DNA of 64,000 bases from Psychrobacter sp. AH5 (GCF_040371085.1 NZ_JAMBMT010000001.1:2728001-2792000); one strand, 5' to 3'; numbered from the stretch's first letter, positions 39,305-49,571 are shown. Numbers and translations are program-made. Notes: a model not told the origin generated them from the letters alone.

Positions 39305-40391
39305 AATCAGTGCCCCCACTGCTAGCGGTACTCTCAGAGTCGCGGCGGCTTTCATCAGCGACCTTACGTAACCAAACCACCGCAGCTGAACTCATGCCAA
39401 TCAGTAATAGTGCCAAAAGTAAAAAGCCCCCGGCCTCCCAACTGCTCGCCAATAAAAACCTATTTACCAGAGATATAATGACGACTATGCTAGAAAAACA
39501 AAGATAAGTCAGCATAAGTAAATCCGTATCATGCTGATAAAAACGCCAATAAATAAAGGCGCACCAGCCTGCCCATAACGATAAAGACAGCAGCATAACC
39601 CAAACTTCGCTATTTTCAAAAACAGCGGTGAGAGCCACCAAAGTACTAGCGATAGTACTCACTAGCGCAACCACATAACTGCTCCAATGCAAGCTGGTCT
39701 GAGGGTGTGCGATGGTTTGGTGAGAATGATTGGGATGATGGAAATGATGGGTATTAGAGATGGCGCGTTTGTTATCAACAAAAACAAGCCAAAGATTTAG
39801 CGCTATGAAATTAACTAACGCAAAGATTATGATTTGTACCGTGCTTTGATAACTATCCTCAAACAAAGACAGGTCTATGACATCGAGATATAGCACTAAG
39901 GAGGTATTAACGAGACCAAGCCACAATAGCCACAGTGCCGGAAAGCGGGCAATAATGACCCAAGGAGTTATCAGCACTGCCCACGCAAAAAACAGCTGCC
40001 AAGTATCTGCGCCGGTCTGATACACCTGCCCAAATAGCGCCAGCAAACTGCCCGTAATGATACTAGCGACCAGCAATAATAGCTGACAAATAAAATGAAA
40101 CCTGCGCCGAAAAGAGAGAGCCACGTAGAGCGCAATAGTGATGACCAGAGCGCCTTCGACCAAAGCGAATTTGCCTAGCTTGCCCAAATTTTGCCAATTA
40201 TAAGCAATAAAAAACACCAGTGATAACACCAATGCCAGCGCACCGATAATCAGCAAGGCTTTATCGAAGAAGCTAAGCCATGTGCTTTTGCTGGGATAGA
40301 CTTCTAGGTGTTTGGCAGCAGCCTCTGCATGCTCAATTGGCAATCGACCTTGGCTGACTAATTGCTCAATAATACGCCTTGATGTGCTCAT
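39297..40391 (-). CDS. DUF2157 family integral membrane protein
   Basis: A 364-residue protein: a soluble N-terminal segment (MSTSRRIIEQLVSQGRLPIEHAE...) typical of DUF2157, then about eleven membrane helices. It heads the three-gene DUF2157-DUF4401-GDYXXLXY unit, whose function is unknown. A His-rich loop (HHFHHPNHSHQ) lies near the middle and might bind metal; that is speculation. Confidence 0.87.
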   Translation of the reverse strand: MSTSRRIIEQLVSQGRLPIEHAEAAAKHLEVYPSKSTWLSFFDKALLIIGALALVLSLVFFIAYNWQNLGKLGKFALVEGALVITIALYVALSFRRRFHFICQLLLLVASIITGSLLALFGQVYQTGADTWQLFFAWAVLITPWVIIARFPALWLLWLGLVNTSLVLYLDVIDLSLFEDSYQSTVQIIIFALVNFIALNLWLVFVDNKRAISNTHHFHHPNHSHQTIAHPQTSLHWSSYVVALVSTIASTLVALTAVFENSEVWVMLLSLSLWAGWCAFIYWRFYQHDTDLLMLTYLCFSSIVVIISLVNRFLLASSWEAGGFLLLALLLIGMSSAAVVWLRKVADESRRDSESTASSGGTDYE

Positions 40392-40507
40392 AGCGCTCTC
40401 TTATTAACAGAATGTTTAGCTTATCTTAGCGGTTTTTAGTTAGCGCTGATATCACTAAGTCAATAATCGTTTGATTAAAATACTTTGATAATAAAGAACA
40501 AAAATAG

Positions 40508-40536
40508 TTGACAAATATGGCTTTTTTAATTATTAA
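40508..40536 (+). promoter_or_regulatory. Candidate sigma70 promoter upstream of oppA
   Basis: TTGACA (40508-40513), a 17-bp spacer and TATTAA (40531-40536) form a good match. It is about 300 bp before oppA in the 444-bp gap 40392-40835, which shows no gene. Confidence 0.35.
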
Positions 40537-40835
40537 TGTTACGCAAGCTTAACTATATTTATGCTAGTAACAAAAAATAGGTTATGATTTTGAATCTATT
40601 CTTTATAAAGTATTAATCTTGGATAAACGGTTATTTACCATTGATAAATGGTTTATAAATATGAGTTTGGCTTAATAGATTCTATAGATTTGAGAGTACA
40701 GTACTGAAAGTATAAACCTAATAGGACTGCTCAAAGCGTCTTTTAGGATGGTATTATCTGTGTTTACTCTATACTATGCATTTGATTTACTAAAAATTAG
40801 TCGACTTATCATACTCCTCCCCAGCCAACTGCTAT

Positions 40836-42515
40836 GTGATGCAAACTATGATGCAAAATTCTACTCCTGTTTTAAAGACTGTATTGGTTCCTACTACCTT
40901 GATGCTCGCTATACTAATGGCTGGCTGTAGCGGCGATAAGTCTACGACCAACAATCAAGCGGCCGAGATTGATCCTAATGTCTTGGCAGATAGCCAAGAG
41001 CTAGTGGTAAATAATGCCGCTGAGCCTGAGTCGCTTGATCCTCACAAAGTATCGGGCGTACCTGAGGCTACTCTTGGTCGCCAAATACTCGAAGGCTTAA
41101 CCAATACTGATAGCGAGGGCAAAACGATTCCAGCTATGGCGACCAGTTGGGAGAGTGAAGATAACAAAGTATGGACCTTTAAGCTACGCGATGCCAAATG
41201 GTCAAATGGCGACCCGGTAACGGCAGAGGATTTTGTCTATAGTATGCGCCGGCTGGTGGATCCTAATACGGCCTCTCCTTATTCGAGCTATTTGGTCGAT
41301 GCCAAAGTAGTAGGTGCCGATCAAATCGTCGAAGGCAATGCCGGTATCGAGACCCTTGGAGTGAAAGCTGTCGATGATAAGACCTTGCAAGTGACGTTAA
41401 CGGAGCCTGTGCCTTATTTCCCTGATATGCTAATTCATAACTCTGTCAAACCTGTGCATCAAAAGACGGTTGAAGCGTTCGGTGATAAGTGGACCTCTCC
41501 TGAGAATATTGTGGTCAATGGCCCGTACACCGTCAGCGAGTGGCAAGTAAATGATAAGATGGTATTGAAGCGTAACCCTTCATATTATGATGATGCAAAT
41601 ACTACCATTGATACTGTTACCTTTTTGCCTATCCCTTCTAGCACAACCGATGTAGCGCGCTACCAAGCTGGCGAGATTGATATTACTTATAATGAGATAC
41701 CGACTGAGCAGTTTGCTTCGCTTAAAGAGCAAGTCGGCGATCAGCTAAGCGTATCGCCTTACCTTTGCACCTATTATTATGAATTTAACACCGTCAAACC
41801 GCCTTTTGATGATCCTAAAGTTCGCCGCGCCTTAGCTCTAGCCTTAGATCGTGACACTATTACTGATAAAGTGATCGGTCAAGGGCAAACCGCAGCTTAT
41901 CAATTGACGCCGCCTGCTACCAATGGTGATGTCAAAAATACGCCAGAGTGGTCGACTTGGGATCAAGAAAAACGAGTTGCCGAGGCCAAAAAATTACTCA
42001 ATGAAGCCGGCTATAGCGATAGTAATCCGCTGAGTTTTGAGCTGCTATACAATACCAACGACAATCATAAAAAGACCGCCGTAGCCGCTACTTCACTATG
42101 GAAGCAAGCGCTTGGTTTTGTTGATGTGACGCTGACTAACAAAGAGTGGAAAACCTATCTAGATACTCGCCGTAATGGTAATTATCAAATCGCGCGTGCA
42201 GGCTGGTGTGGCGACTATAATGAAGCGTCAGCTTTTTTAAATATTGCCAAATCTGACAACAGTGGTAACTATGGTAAATACAACAGCGCTAACTTCGATA
42301 GCCTGATGGCGCAGACGCTAAAAGCTGGGGTTAGTCCTGAGCAGCGTGCCAACTTATATAAGCAAGCTGAAGCGCAGCTTGACCAAGATATGGGTCTGCT
42401 TAATATTTATCATTATGTTAGCCCGCGCTTAGTGAAGCCCTACGTTATCGGCTTCCCAACCAAAGATATCTTGGATAACTGGCAAGCAAAAAACCTATCA
42501 ATCGCCAAACATTGA
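40836..42515 (+). CDS. oppA: Oligopeptide ABC transporter substrate-binding lipoprotein OppA
   Basis: A 559-residue SBP_bac_5 protein. The signal sequence ends in the lipobox LMAG-C, so it is a lipoprotein tethered in the periplasm. Landmarks: EPESLDPHKVSGVPEA near the mature start, WTFKLRDAKWSNGDPVTAEDFVYS, and a C-terminal lobe with RAGWCGDYNEASAFL. Start is uncertain: GTG 40836 and ATGs at 40839, 40848 and 40851 are all in frame, and none has a clear Shine-Dalgarno. It heads the opp operon, separated from oppB by 231 bp holding a hairpin that may lower downstream expression. Confidence 0.93.
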   Translation: MMQTMMQNSTPVLKTVLVPTTLMLAILMAGCSGDKSTTNNQAAEIDPNVLADSQELVVNNAAEPESLDPHKVSGVPEATLGRQILEGLTNTDSEGKTIPAMATSWESEDNKVWTFKLRDAKWSNGDPVTAEDFVYSMRRLVDPNTASPYSSYLVDAKVVGADQIVEGNAGIETLGVKAVDDKTLQVTLTEPVPYFPDMLIHNSVKPVHQKTVEAFGDKWTSPENIVVNGPYTVSEWQVNDKMVLKRNPSYYDDANTTIDTVTFLPIPSSTTDVARYQAGEIDITYNEIPTEQFASLKEQVGDQLSVSPYLCTYYYEFNTVKPPFDDPKVRRALALALDRDTITDKVIGQGQTAAYQLTPPATNGDVKNTPEWSTWDQEKRVAEAKKLLNEAGYSDSNPLSFELLYNTNDNHKKTAVAATSLWKQALGFVDVTLTNKEWKTYLDTRRNGNYQIARAGWCGDYNEASAFLNIAKSDNSGNYGKYNSANFDSLMAQTLKAGVSPEQRANLYKQAEAQLDQDMGLLNIYHYVSPRLVKPYVIGFPTKDILDNWQAKNLSIAKH

Positions 42516-42551
42516 TATCTCGATAATTTTTAATATTTTATGATTAGCATG

Positions 42552-42604
42552 AGTTTCATTTTTCATTGCCGTCTATATGAGGCGTGGTAGATGAAACTTT
42601 TGTT
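42552..42604 (+). terminator. Attenuator hairpin between oppA and oppB
   Basis: Arms AGTTTCAT (42552-42559) and ATGAAACT (42591-42598), with an inner GCC/GGC pairing, are followed by TTTTG. A partial terminator here would give excess OppA over the permease, as seen in other opp operons. Confidence 0.5.
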
Positions 42605-42746
42605 ATTTATGATCTATTGATTATAAGCAAACTGAGTAAAACCAGTGCCTAAAGCTTGAGATTTTATCAACCCCGAGCTTTAGCTTTATTGTATTTATTT
42701 ACGCGTAGTTAAGCTTAAAAATGAGCACTATTATAAAAGAGGCATT

Positions 42747-43667
42747 ATGCTAAAACTGATTTTTCGGCGTATCTTGGAATCTATTCCAACCTTATTTGTA
42801 TTGATAACGGTCTCCTTTTTTATGATGCGCTTAGCACCAGGTAGTCCTTTCACTGGTGAGCGTAGTTTGCCGCCAGCGGTGTTAGCTAATATCGAAGCGA
42901 AGTATCATCTTAATGATCCGATGTGGCTGCAATATGTCAATTACCTAAAGCAGTTGGCAGTAGGCGACTTTGGGCCATCTTTTAAATATAAGGATTATAC
43001 GGTTAATGAGCTGTTATCGCAGTCATTTCCAGTATCGATGGAGCTGGGTTTGTATGCTTTTATATTGGCATTAGTGCTTGGTCTCATCTTAGGGGTAATC
43101 GCCGCTCTCAAGCAAAACTCATGGCTAGACTATGTGTTAATGGCTTTTGCGATGACAGGGGTGGTGATTCCAAGCTTTGTTAAAGCGCCACTATTAGTGC
43201 TTATCTTCGCCATTTTATTACAGTGGTTGCCTGCAGGTGGCTGGAATGATGGGGCGCTACAAAATCTCGTTTTACCCGTTACCGCTTTGGCGCTCGCTTA
43301 CGTCGCTAGTATCGCGCGTATCATGCGCGGCTCAATGATTGAGGTGATGAATAGTCAATACATTCGCACGGCTAGATCCAAAGGGCTGCCAATGCGCCAA
43401 ATCGTCATGAAACACGCGCTTCGTCCAGCGCTACTACCGGTAATCTCTTATTTAGGCCCCGCTTTTGTCGGGATTATCACAGGTTCAATCGTGATTGAAA
43501 CTATCTTTGGTCTGCCAGGTATCGGTCAGCTATTCGTCAATGGCGCCTTGAATCGTGATTATGGGGTCGTGCTCAGTTTGACTATTTTAGTCGGTGTATT
43601 GACCATTACTTTTAATGCTATCGTCGATATTTTATACGCCGTGATTGATCCAAAGATTCAGTATTAA
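42747..43667 (+). CDS. oppB: Oligopeptide ABC transporter permease OppB
   Basis: A 306-residue inner-membrane permease with six helices. Starts MLKLIFRRILESIPTLFVLITVSF and has the BPD signature region YIRTARSKGLPMRQIVMKHA that contacts the ATPases. It lies 231 bp after oppA and 101 bp before oppC on the same strand. Confidence 0.95.
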   Translation: MLKLIFRRILESIPTLFVLITVSFFMMRLAPGSPFTGERSLPPAVLANIEAKYHLNDPMWLQYVNYLKQLAVGDFGPSFKYKDYTVNELLSQSFPVSMELGLYAFILALVLGLILGVIAALKQNSWLDYVLMAFAMTGVVIPSFVKAPLLVLIFAILLQWLPAGGWNDGALQNLVLPVTALALAYVASIARIMRGSMIEVMNSQYIRTARSKGLPMRQIVMKHALRPALLPVISYLGPAFVGIITGSIVIETIFGLPGIGQLFVNGALNRDYGVVLSLTILVGVLTITFNAIVDILYAVIDPKIQY

Positions 43668-43768
43668 GCGGACCTCATTGGACGCTCAGTAAAGCTAACG
43701 AATTAACGGCTTAGTTTGTTATAAGTGTTATTTATTATGATGTTAAATAGATTATTTAAAGGACGACT

Positions 43769-44674
43769 ATGAGCCTTACCGCCGATCAGCCCACCAACTT
43801 AGTAGCAACTACTGCTGAAGAAATAAAAGGCCGCAGCTTACTACAAGATGCTAAGCGCCGCTTTTATCGCAATAAAGCTGCGGTAGCAAGCTTGTTTATC
43901 TTGTTGCTTATTGGCGCTTTTGTGATATTTGTACCGATGCTAGCGCCTTTTGGTTATGCTGAGACCGATTGGAGCTTTATGCAAGCTGCTCCCTCCATCG
44001 AAAACAAGCATTACTTTGGTACCGATTCTCTAGGCCGCGATCTTTTGGTGCGAACCGCAGTCGGTGGTCGTATCTCGTTAATGGTTGGCGTCGCTGGCGC
44101 TACGGTAGCGGTCATCTTCGGTACGATATACGGCGCAACCTCAGGCTATCTCGGCGGCAAAGTTGATACGGTCATGATGCGCGTGTTAGAGATTCTAAGC
44201 GCCTTTCCTTTTATGTTTTTTGTGATTTTATTAGTCACTATATTCGGTCGTAACCTTATTTTAATCTTTGTCGCCATCGGATTGGTATCGTGGTTGGATG
44301 TCGCTCGTATCGTGCGTGGACAAACCCTTAGTCTTAAGAGTAAAGAGTTTATCGAAGCGGCGCACGTTGGCGGAGTATCAGGATATAACATTATTTTGCG
44401 GCATATTGTGCCCAATGTCCTTGGGGTCGTGGTAGTTTATGCCTCGCTACTGGTACCAACGATGATCTTGTTTGAGTCATTTTTGAGCTTTTTAGGTTTA
44501 GGGGTGCAAGAGCCTATGACCAGTTGGGGCGCTTTGCTACAAGAAGGCTCAAAGACGATGCAGGTTGCGCCTTGGCAGATTTTGATTCCCTCGGTGTTTT
44601 TGGTTATTACTTTATTTTGCTTTAACTTTATTGGCGATGGGCTGCGTGATGCGTTTGACCCTAAAGACCGTTAG
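43769..44674 (+). CDS. oppC: Oligopeptide ABC transporter permease OppC
   Basis: A 301-residue permease partner of OppB. The N-terminal OppC domain (RFYRNKAAVASLFILLLIGAF) precedes the periplasmic YFGTDSLGRDLLVRTAVGGR and the coupling loop FIEAAHVGGVSGYNIILRH. Start ATG follows AAAGGACG with good spacing. oppD begins 12 bp after the stop. Confidence 0.95.
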   Translation: MSLTADQPTNLVATTAEEIKGRSLLQDAKRRFYRNKAAVASLFILLLIGAFVIFVPMLAPFGYAETDWSFMQAAPSIENKHYFGTDSLGRDLLVRTAVGGRISLMVGVAGATVAVIFGTIYGATSGYLGGKVDTVMMRVLEILSAFPFMFFVILLVTIFGRNLILIFVAIGLVSWLDVARIVRGQTLSLKSKEFIEAAHVGGVSGYNIILRHIVPNVLGVVVVYASLLVPTMILFESFLSFLGLGVQEPMTSWGALLQEGSKTMQVAPWQILIPSVFLVITLFCFNFIGDGLRDAFDPKDR

Positions 44675-44686
44675 GAGCGCGCTATC

Positions 44687-45853
44687 ATGAAAAACGAAAG
44701 CTTAGAAAAAAAGAGCTTAGCAAAAGCAGCTGACAAATTAGCTACTTACAACCCTAACCGCACGCCAGTAAAGATAGACTCTACTATTATGGGTAAAGAT
44801 GATCATTCAGCTATTAACACTCAGCCGCAGAGCGCTAATACATTACTAGCGGTTGAAGATTTATCAGTACAGTTCACTACCGAAGATGGTCTAGTGACGG
44901 CGGTCAATGGTTTGAATTTTAACCTACATGAAGGCGAGACTTTAGGCATCGTTGGCGAGTCCGGCTCCGGTAAGTCGCAGACTGCGTTTGCTATTATGGG
45001 ATTGCTGGCTAATAACGGATATGCCAAAGGTTCGGTACGCTTTGAAGGTAAGGAGCTGCTAGGACTATCACAAAAAGCATTGAATAAAATCCGCGCTGAA
45101 CAAATCGCCATGATCTTCCAAGATCCGATGACCTCACTAAACCCTTATATGAGAATAGGGGATCAGCTAGCGGAGGTGTTAATCCTACATAAAGGTATGA
45201 GTAAAAAACAGGCGTGGGCGGAGTCGGTGCGTATGCTAGATGCGGTCAAGATTCCAGAGGCCAAAAAGCGCATTAGTATGTATCCGCATGAGTTTTCAGG
45301 GGGCATGCGTCAGCGGGTGATGATTGCGATGGCGCTACTGTGTCGGCCGAAACTATTGGTCGCTGATGAGCCAACGACTGCGCTCGATGTCACCGTACAA
45401 GCGCAGATTATGGTGTTACTCAACGAGCTAAAACGCGACTTTGGCACTACTATTATTATGATTACTCATGATTTAGGGGTGGTCGCGGGTATTTGTGATC
45501 GGGTGCTAGTGATGTATGCAGGCCGAACCATGGCTTATGGTCAGACCGATGAGATTTTTTATACGCCAACCCATCCTTATACTATTGGACTGCTAAAAGC
45601 CATTCCGCGTTTGGATGATAAAGGCGGCAAGCTTGAAACCATTCCGGGTAGTCCGCCAAACTTATTAAACTTACCTGCCGGCTGTCCATTTTATGAGCGC
45701 TGTAATCATGCTATGGCTATCTGCCGCGATACTCCGCCGCCATTAGAGTTTTTACCGCACGAACGTCAGCGCGCTTGTCACTGGCAACCTGATATACAAA
45801 TCGATAATACTTCGGCTAGTACCACTAATCATAAGTCAAAGGTAGAGGGGTAG
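44687..45853 (+). CDS. oppD: Oligopeptide ABC transporter ATP-binding protein OppD
   Basis: A 388-residue ATPase with Walker [12 protein letters not shown] signature EFSGGMRQR, Walker [13 protein letters not shown] and the C-terminal oligopeptide domain with a cysteine cluster ([16 protein letters not shown]...RACHW) typical of OppD/DppD. The N-terminus has about 50 extra, non-conserved residues before [11 protein letters not shown]; an internal start is possible. Powers uptake with OppF. Confidence 0.95.
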   Translation: MKNESLEKKSLAKAADKLATYNPNRTPVKIDSTIMGKDDHSAINTQPQSANTLLAVEDLSVQFTTEDGLVTAVNGLNFNLHEGETLGIVGESGSGKSQTAFAIMGLLANNGYAKGSVRFEGKELLGLSQKALNKIRAEQIAMIFQDPMTSLNPYMRIGDQLAEVLILHKGMSKKQAWAESVRMLDAVKIPEAKKRISMYPHEFSGGMRQRVMIAMALLCRPKLLVADEPTTALDVTVQAQIMVLLNELKRDFGTTIIMITHDLGVVAGICDRVLVMYAGRTMAYGQTDEIFYTPTHPYTIGLLKAIPRLDDKGGKLETIPGSPPNLLNLPAGCPFYERCNHAMAICRDTPPPLEFLPHERQRACHWQPDIQIDNTSASTTNHKSKVEG

Positions 45854-45862
45854 AGTAGCACT

Positions 45863-46894
45863 ATGAATACTCAAAATTCACATAGTATCAGTAGCAATCA
45901 GCAAATCCCTTTGTTGCAAGTGCAAGACGTACACACTACCTTTAATATCAAACAAAAAGGGTCGTTTTTTTGGCAAGCGCCCGCGACTTTAAAAGCGGTT
46001 AACGGGGTCTCTTTTGAGCTATTTGCAGGGGAGACTCTAGGAGTGGTTGGGGAGTCAGGCTGCGGTAAGTCGACGCTGGCTCGTACTATTATTGGCTTAA
46101 TACAGGCCAATTCTGGCAGTATTAAATTTTGTGATAAAGAGATGGTCGGTGCTTCCAAAAAGACCATGAGAATGACGCGTAAAGACATTCAAATGATCTT
46201 TCAAGATCCACTAGCATCGCTCAATCCAAGGATGACTGTTGGCGACATTATCGCCGAACCGCTACGCACTTATTATCCAAAAATGAAAAAAACTGAAGTG
46301 CAAGATGAAGTGCGCGCTATTATGAAAAAAGTTGGATTATTATCCAATCAAATCAACCGCTATCCGCATGAGTTCTCAGGCGGTCAGTGTCAGCGTATCG
46401 GTATTGCGCGCGCCCTTATTTTAAAGCCAAAGATTATCATCTGTGATGAACCGGTCTCGGCTCTTGACGTCTCTATTCAGGCGCAGGTGATCAACTTATT
46501 ACAAGAGGTGCAACAGGAGATGGGTCTAGCGCTTATCTTTATTGCTCATGATTTGTCAGTGGTCAAGCACATTGCTGATCGGGTGCTGGTGATGTATTTG
46601 GGTCACGCGGTTGAGCTCGGAGTGGACAAAGCGGTATATGGCAATCCCACTCATCCTTATACGCAGGCGCTGATGTCGGCAGTGCCGCTCCCTGATCCTA
46701 TTGCTGAGCGTAACAAGACCATTCAGCTGTTAGAGGGCGATCTGCCCAGTCCTATTAATCCGCCCTCAGGCTGCGTGTTTCGGACCCGTTGTCCCTTAGC
46801 TGATGCAGAATGCGCACAGATTGAGCCTGTGTTAGAAGGTACTTTAGAGCACCGCGTAGCTTGTCTAAAAAATAAGGTTGAGACAGCTCAATAA
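45863..46894 (+). CDS. oppF: Oligopeptide ABC transporter ATP-binding protein OppF
   Basis: A 343-residue ATPase: Walker A GESGCGKST, signature EFSGGQCQRIGIARAL, Walker B IICDEPVSALD, then the C-terminal GCVFRTRCPLADAEC cysteine motif. The gene is 9 bp after oppD and closes the operon. Its last 7 bp overlap the 3' end of the convergent DUF2798 gene. Confidence 0.95.
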   Translation: MNTQNSHSISSNQQIPLLQVQDVHTTFNIKQKGSFFWQAPATLKAVNGVSFELFAGETLGVVGESGCGKSTLARTIIGLIQANSGSIKFCDKEMVGASKKTMRMTRKDIQMIFQDPLASLNPRMTVGDIIAEPLRTYYPKMKKTEVQDEVRAIMKKVGLLSNQINRYPHEFSGGQCQRIGIARALILKPKIIICDEPVSALDVSIQAQVINLLQEVQQEMGLALIFIAHDLSVVKHIADRVLVMYLGHAVELGVDKAVYGNPTHPYTQALMSAVPLPDPIAERNKTIQLLEGDLPSPINPPSGCVFRTRCPLADAECAQIEPVLEGTLEHRVACLKNKVETAQ

Positions 46895-47142
46895 AACTCT
46901 ATCCGGCTCAGCACATGCTCTTGAATTAGATAAGCACACAAATAAGCACTGGGCCAAGCAAAGAGAAACGCTAGCCACCATGAATTAAATAAATCCGCAA
47001 AGAAATGATCGCTATAACCAGCTTTGACTAATATAAGAGCGGTTGAAATAATAAGCGACATCATCAATGCCATAAGGCAGGTGAAGATAAGCCGATAATA
47101 TTTGCGGCGGGTACGTATTCTAATGGTAGGAAATTTTGCCAT
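46888..47142 (-). CDS. DUF2798 family small membrane protein
   Basis: An 84-residue protein with two membrane helices (about 18-40 and 54-74) and a basic N-terminus. The spacing and the MSLIIS...W-AFLFAWPSAYL pattern fit DUF2798, unknown function. It converges on oppF with a 7-bp overlap. The IS1595-type element begins 75 bp upstream of its start and may affect its promoter. Confidence 0.75.
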   Translation of the reverse strand: MAKFPTIRIRTRRKYYRLIFTCLMALMMSLIISTALILVKAGYSDHFFADLFNSWWLAFLFAWPSAYLCAYLIQEHVLSRIEFY

Positions 47143-47216
47143 AATTTTTATTAATACTCTATTGTTTGATAAATCATAAATACTCAGAAGCGCTATCGTC
47201 AGTTAAAATAATTGTA

Positions 47217-47931
47217 GGGGCTGTAGTAGATAAGCACTATGCTAGACTACTTTTATGAAGATAACCCATTGTAAACTCAGTAAAAAAGTACAGCGAAGGC
47301 TGTTAGAGTTTTTCACAGCTGAAGTGACTGCTAGAACAGCCGCAGATTTGCTTGATATTCAGCCTAATACTGCTGCACTTTTTTATCATAAAATAAGACT
47401 TGTGATAGATTACCATCTCTCATTAGAAGCTGATGAGCTTTTTGATGGTGAAGTCGAATTAGATGAAAGTTACTTTGGCGGTGTACGCAAAGGTAAAAGA
47501 GGTCGCGGGGCTGCTGGTAAAACCGCTGTATTTGGTATTCTAAAACGAAACGGTAAGGTTTATACCATTGTCGTAGCAGACACCAAACAGACTACTCTAA
47601 TGCCTGTTATTAAGCGTAAAATCAAGCCTGACAGCTTTGTTTATACGGATAGCTATCGAAGTTACAACGCATTAGATGTGAGTGAGTTTAAACATTTCAG
47701 AGTCAATCATTCTAAAGAGTTTACTTGCGGTAAAAACAATCACATCAATGGCATTGAGAACTTTTGGAACCAGTCTAAACGAACTCTAAGAAAGTATAAT
47801 GGGATCGATAAGAAGAACTTCCATTTATTTTTAAAAGAGTGCGAGTTTAGATTTAACTATGGCTCACCATCTAATCAGCTGAAAACCTTGAGAAAATGGT
47901 GTGATATTTAATCCTTATCTACTACAGCCCC
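47217..47931 (+). mobile_element. Intact IS1595-family insertion sequence (IS1016-like group)
   Basis: A 715-bp element bounded by perfect 18-bp terminal inverted repeats GGGGCTGTAGTAGATAAG (47217-47234 and complement at 47914-47931). It is flanked by an 8-bp target duplication TAATTGTA (47209-47216 and 47932-47939). It carries one full-length transposase. The ends match the GGGGCTG ends of the IS1016 group from memory. Clean ends and duplication imply a recent insertion. Confidence 0.95.
47255..47911 (+). CDS. IS1595-family transposase
   Basis: A 218-residue DDE-type transposase filling the IS. Acidic catalytic motifs are visible in VELDESYFGG, YTDSYRSYNAL and the third block HINGIENFWNQSKR. 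The N-terminal 50 residues form a helix-turn-helix-like region (ARTAADLLDIQPNTAALFYHKIR). No frameshift or stop, so the element is probably active. Confidence 0.93.
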   Translation: MKITHCKLSKKVQRRLLEFFTAEVTARTAADLLDIQPNTAALFYHKIRLVIDYHLSLEADELFDGEVELDESYFGGVRKGKRGRGAAGKTAVFGILKRNGKVYTIVVADTKQTTLMPVIKRKIKPDSFVYTDSYRSYNALDVSEFKHFRVNHSKEFTCGKNNHINGIENFWNQSKRTLRKYNGIDKKNFHLFLKECEFRFNYGSPSNQLKTLRKWCDI

Positions 47932-48038
47932 TAATTGTATATCCAACCGCGCCACTGTCACAAAGCTTTTAAGTAGAATCTACTATATTGGCTATCGTAG
48001 CTTTGATTTTGATAATTTTAATGTTAATAGCTTTGATA

Positions 48039-49571
48039 TTAATCGCTACCCTGCAATCGGCGCTGCAAGCTTGCAACACCCCGTAGTGGCAAGCGCTTCC
48101 AAGACGTGGTTGGTGCTAGATCACGACAGGTTGCTGAGGTGCCAGCGTGCGCGCGATAGCCCTCGCATCCTTGCGCCGCTTCTTCTTCGGATAGGTTTTT
48201 ACCTTTACGCCAGCCGCCATATAGATATAGTCCTCCGCCCATCACCGCGGTTGCTACCATGCCTGCTGGAAACGACAACCAAAGCGCATCGCTACCAAGC
48301 ATAGGGTATAGTCCAAAAGCGAAGCCCAAGCGCACCGGATACATCGACACCACCATCACCATCAGTGGCCAAATCACGTAGCCGTTGGCGCGCATCGTAC
48401 CAAAGAATACTTGCGCTATGCCAAAGAACATAAAGCCCCACGTTGCCATGATCTGAATATGGCGTCCAATAGGTACTGCTGGGCTATCACTGCCCAAAAA
48501 GAAGCCCAAAATAGTCTTATCAAAGATAGTTAGCACCCCAATCATGGTGCCGGTCAATACCACGTTAAAGATCAGTCCCCAACGGGTAATCCCTGCCACG
48601 CGGCTCCATTGACCCGCCCCGATATTTTGTGCCACCATCGCACTAGCGGCAGCACTTAGCGCCATCGCTGGCATCTGCACGTAAGTCCAAAGCTGCTGAG
48701 TGGCGCTATAAGCGGCGGTTGTCTGTACGCCCTCGCGGTTAATCAGCGATAGCATAGTGAGCGCGGCGGTAGAGATGACGATCATCTGCAAGCCCATTGG
48801 TAAGCCCTTTGAGAATATCGACTTCAAGATACTTAGATCTGCCTTTAAAAATCTTAGCTCAGGCATACTTAGCGTCAGTACCGAGCCGCGCCAGTACATA
48901 GTGCTCACCATACCGACAAGCGCTAAGGTATTGGCAACGGCAGTGGCAACCGCTGAGCCAAAGATGCCCCATTCAGGGAAGGGACCTAGACCCAAAATCA
49001 GCGTCGGCGTCAACACCAAGTCGATAGCGACCGACATAGCGATAAACCAAAGCGGCGTGGTAGAGTCGCCGGTGCCACGTAATGCCATCATCATTAGCGT
49101 AAAGGTGAGCGTGACAGGCATCGCCACAAAGATTATGCGCAGATAAGTCAGCGCCAGCTCAAAAGCAGTGGGCGGAGTCCCTAATAGCTCCAGCAAAGTC
49201 GGCGCAAATATCCAGCCTATCGCCGACAGCACTATACTGATCGGAATAATGCTACCCAGCGCCGTACCCACGGTACGCTTCACTTTGATATCATCGCGCT
49301 CGCCCATCGCCTGACCGATAAAGATAGTCGCCGCCATGCCAAACCCGAAGACGAAGGAGATCATAATAAACATCAAAATATTGCCGTTCGCCGTCGCGGC
49401 CAGCGCCTCTTCTCCCAAAAACCGTCCGACCCAAACGGCGTTGATTGAGCCATTTAGGGATTGTAGCGCCGAGGAGCCAAGAGTTGGCAGGGCAAACAGC
49501 AGCATGGTTTTGGCGATTGACCCTTCGGTAAGGTCACGCGATTTACTCGTGGGAGAACTTATGTCGCTCAA
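48039..49571 (-). CDS. MATE family efflux transporter (with odd C-terminal tail)
   Basis: A 510-residue multidrug/toxin extrusion protein with about 12 membrane helices, starting around TEGSIAKTMLLFALPTLGSSALQSL. Typical MATE positions include SAVATAVANTLALVG and APAMALSAAASAMVAQNIGAG-like segments. The family usually ends near 455-465 residues, here after YLYGGWRKGKNLSEEE. The last 45 residues are unrelated, Cys/Arg/Ser-rich and look like read-through of intergenic, partly palindromic DNA, suggesting loss of the original stop or a frameshift. Substrate unknown. Confidence 0.88.
   Translation of the reverse strand: MSDISSPTSKSRDLTEGSIAKTMLLFALPTLGSSALQSLNGSINAVWVGRFLGEEALAATANGNILMFIMISFVFGFGMAATIFIGQAMGERDDIKVKRTVGTALGSIIPISIVLSAIGWIFAPTLLELLGTPPTAFELALTYLRIIFVAMPVTLTFTLMMMALRGTGDSTTPLWFIAMSVAIDLVLTPTLILGLGPFPEWGIFGSAVATAVANTLALVGMVSTMYWRGSVLTLSMPELRFLKADLSILKSIFSKGLPMGLQMIVISTAALTMLSLINREGVQTTAAYSATQQLWTYVQMPAMALSAAASAMVAQNIGAGQWSRVAGITRWGLIFNVVLTGTMIGVLTIFDKTILGFFLGSDSPAVPIGRHIQIMATWGFMFFGIAQVFFGTMRANGYVIWPLMVMVVSMYPVRLGFAFGLYPMLGSDALWLSFPAGMVATAVMGGGLYLYGGWRKGKNLSEEEAAQGCEGYRAHAGTSATCRDLAPTTSWKRLPLRGVASLQRRLQGSD

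Noticed and set aside
40748..40930. 60-codon frame overlapping the oppA signal sequence
   Set aside because: Overlaps oppA's start out of frame, with no homology or ribosome site.
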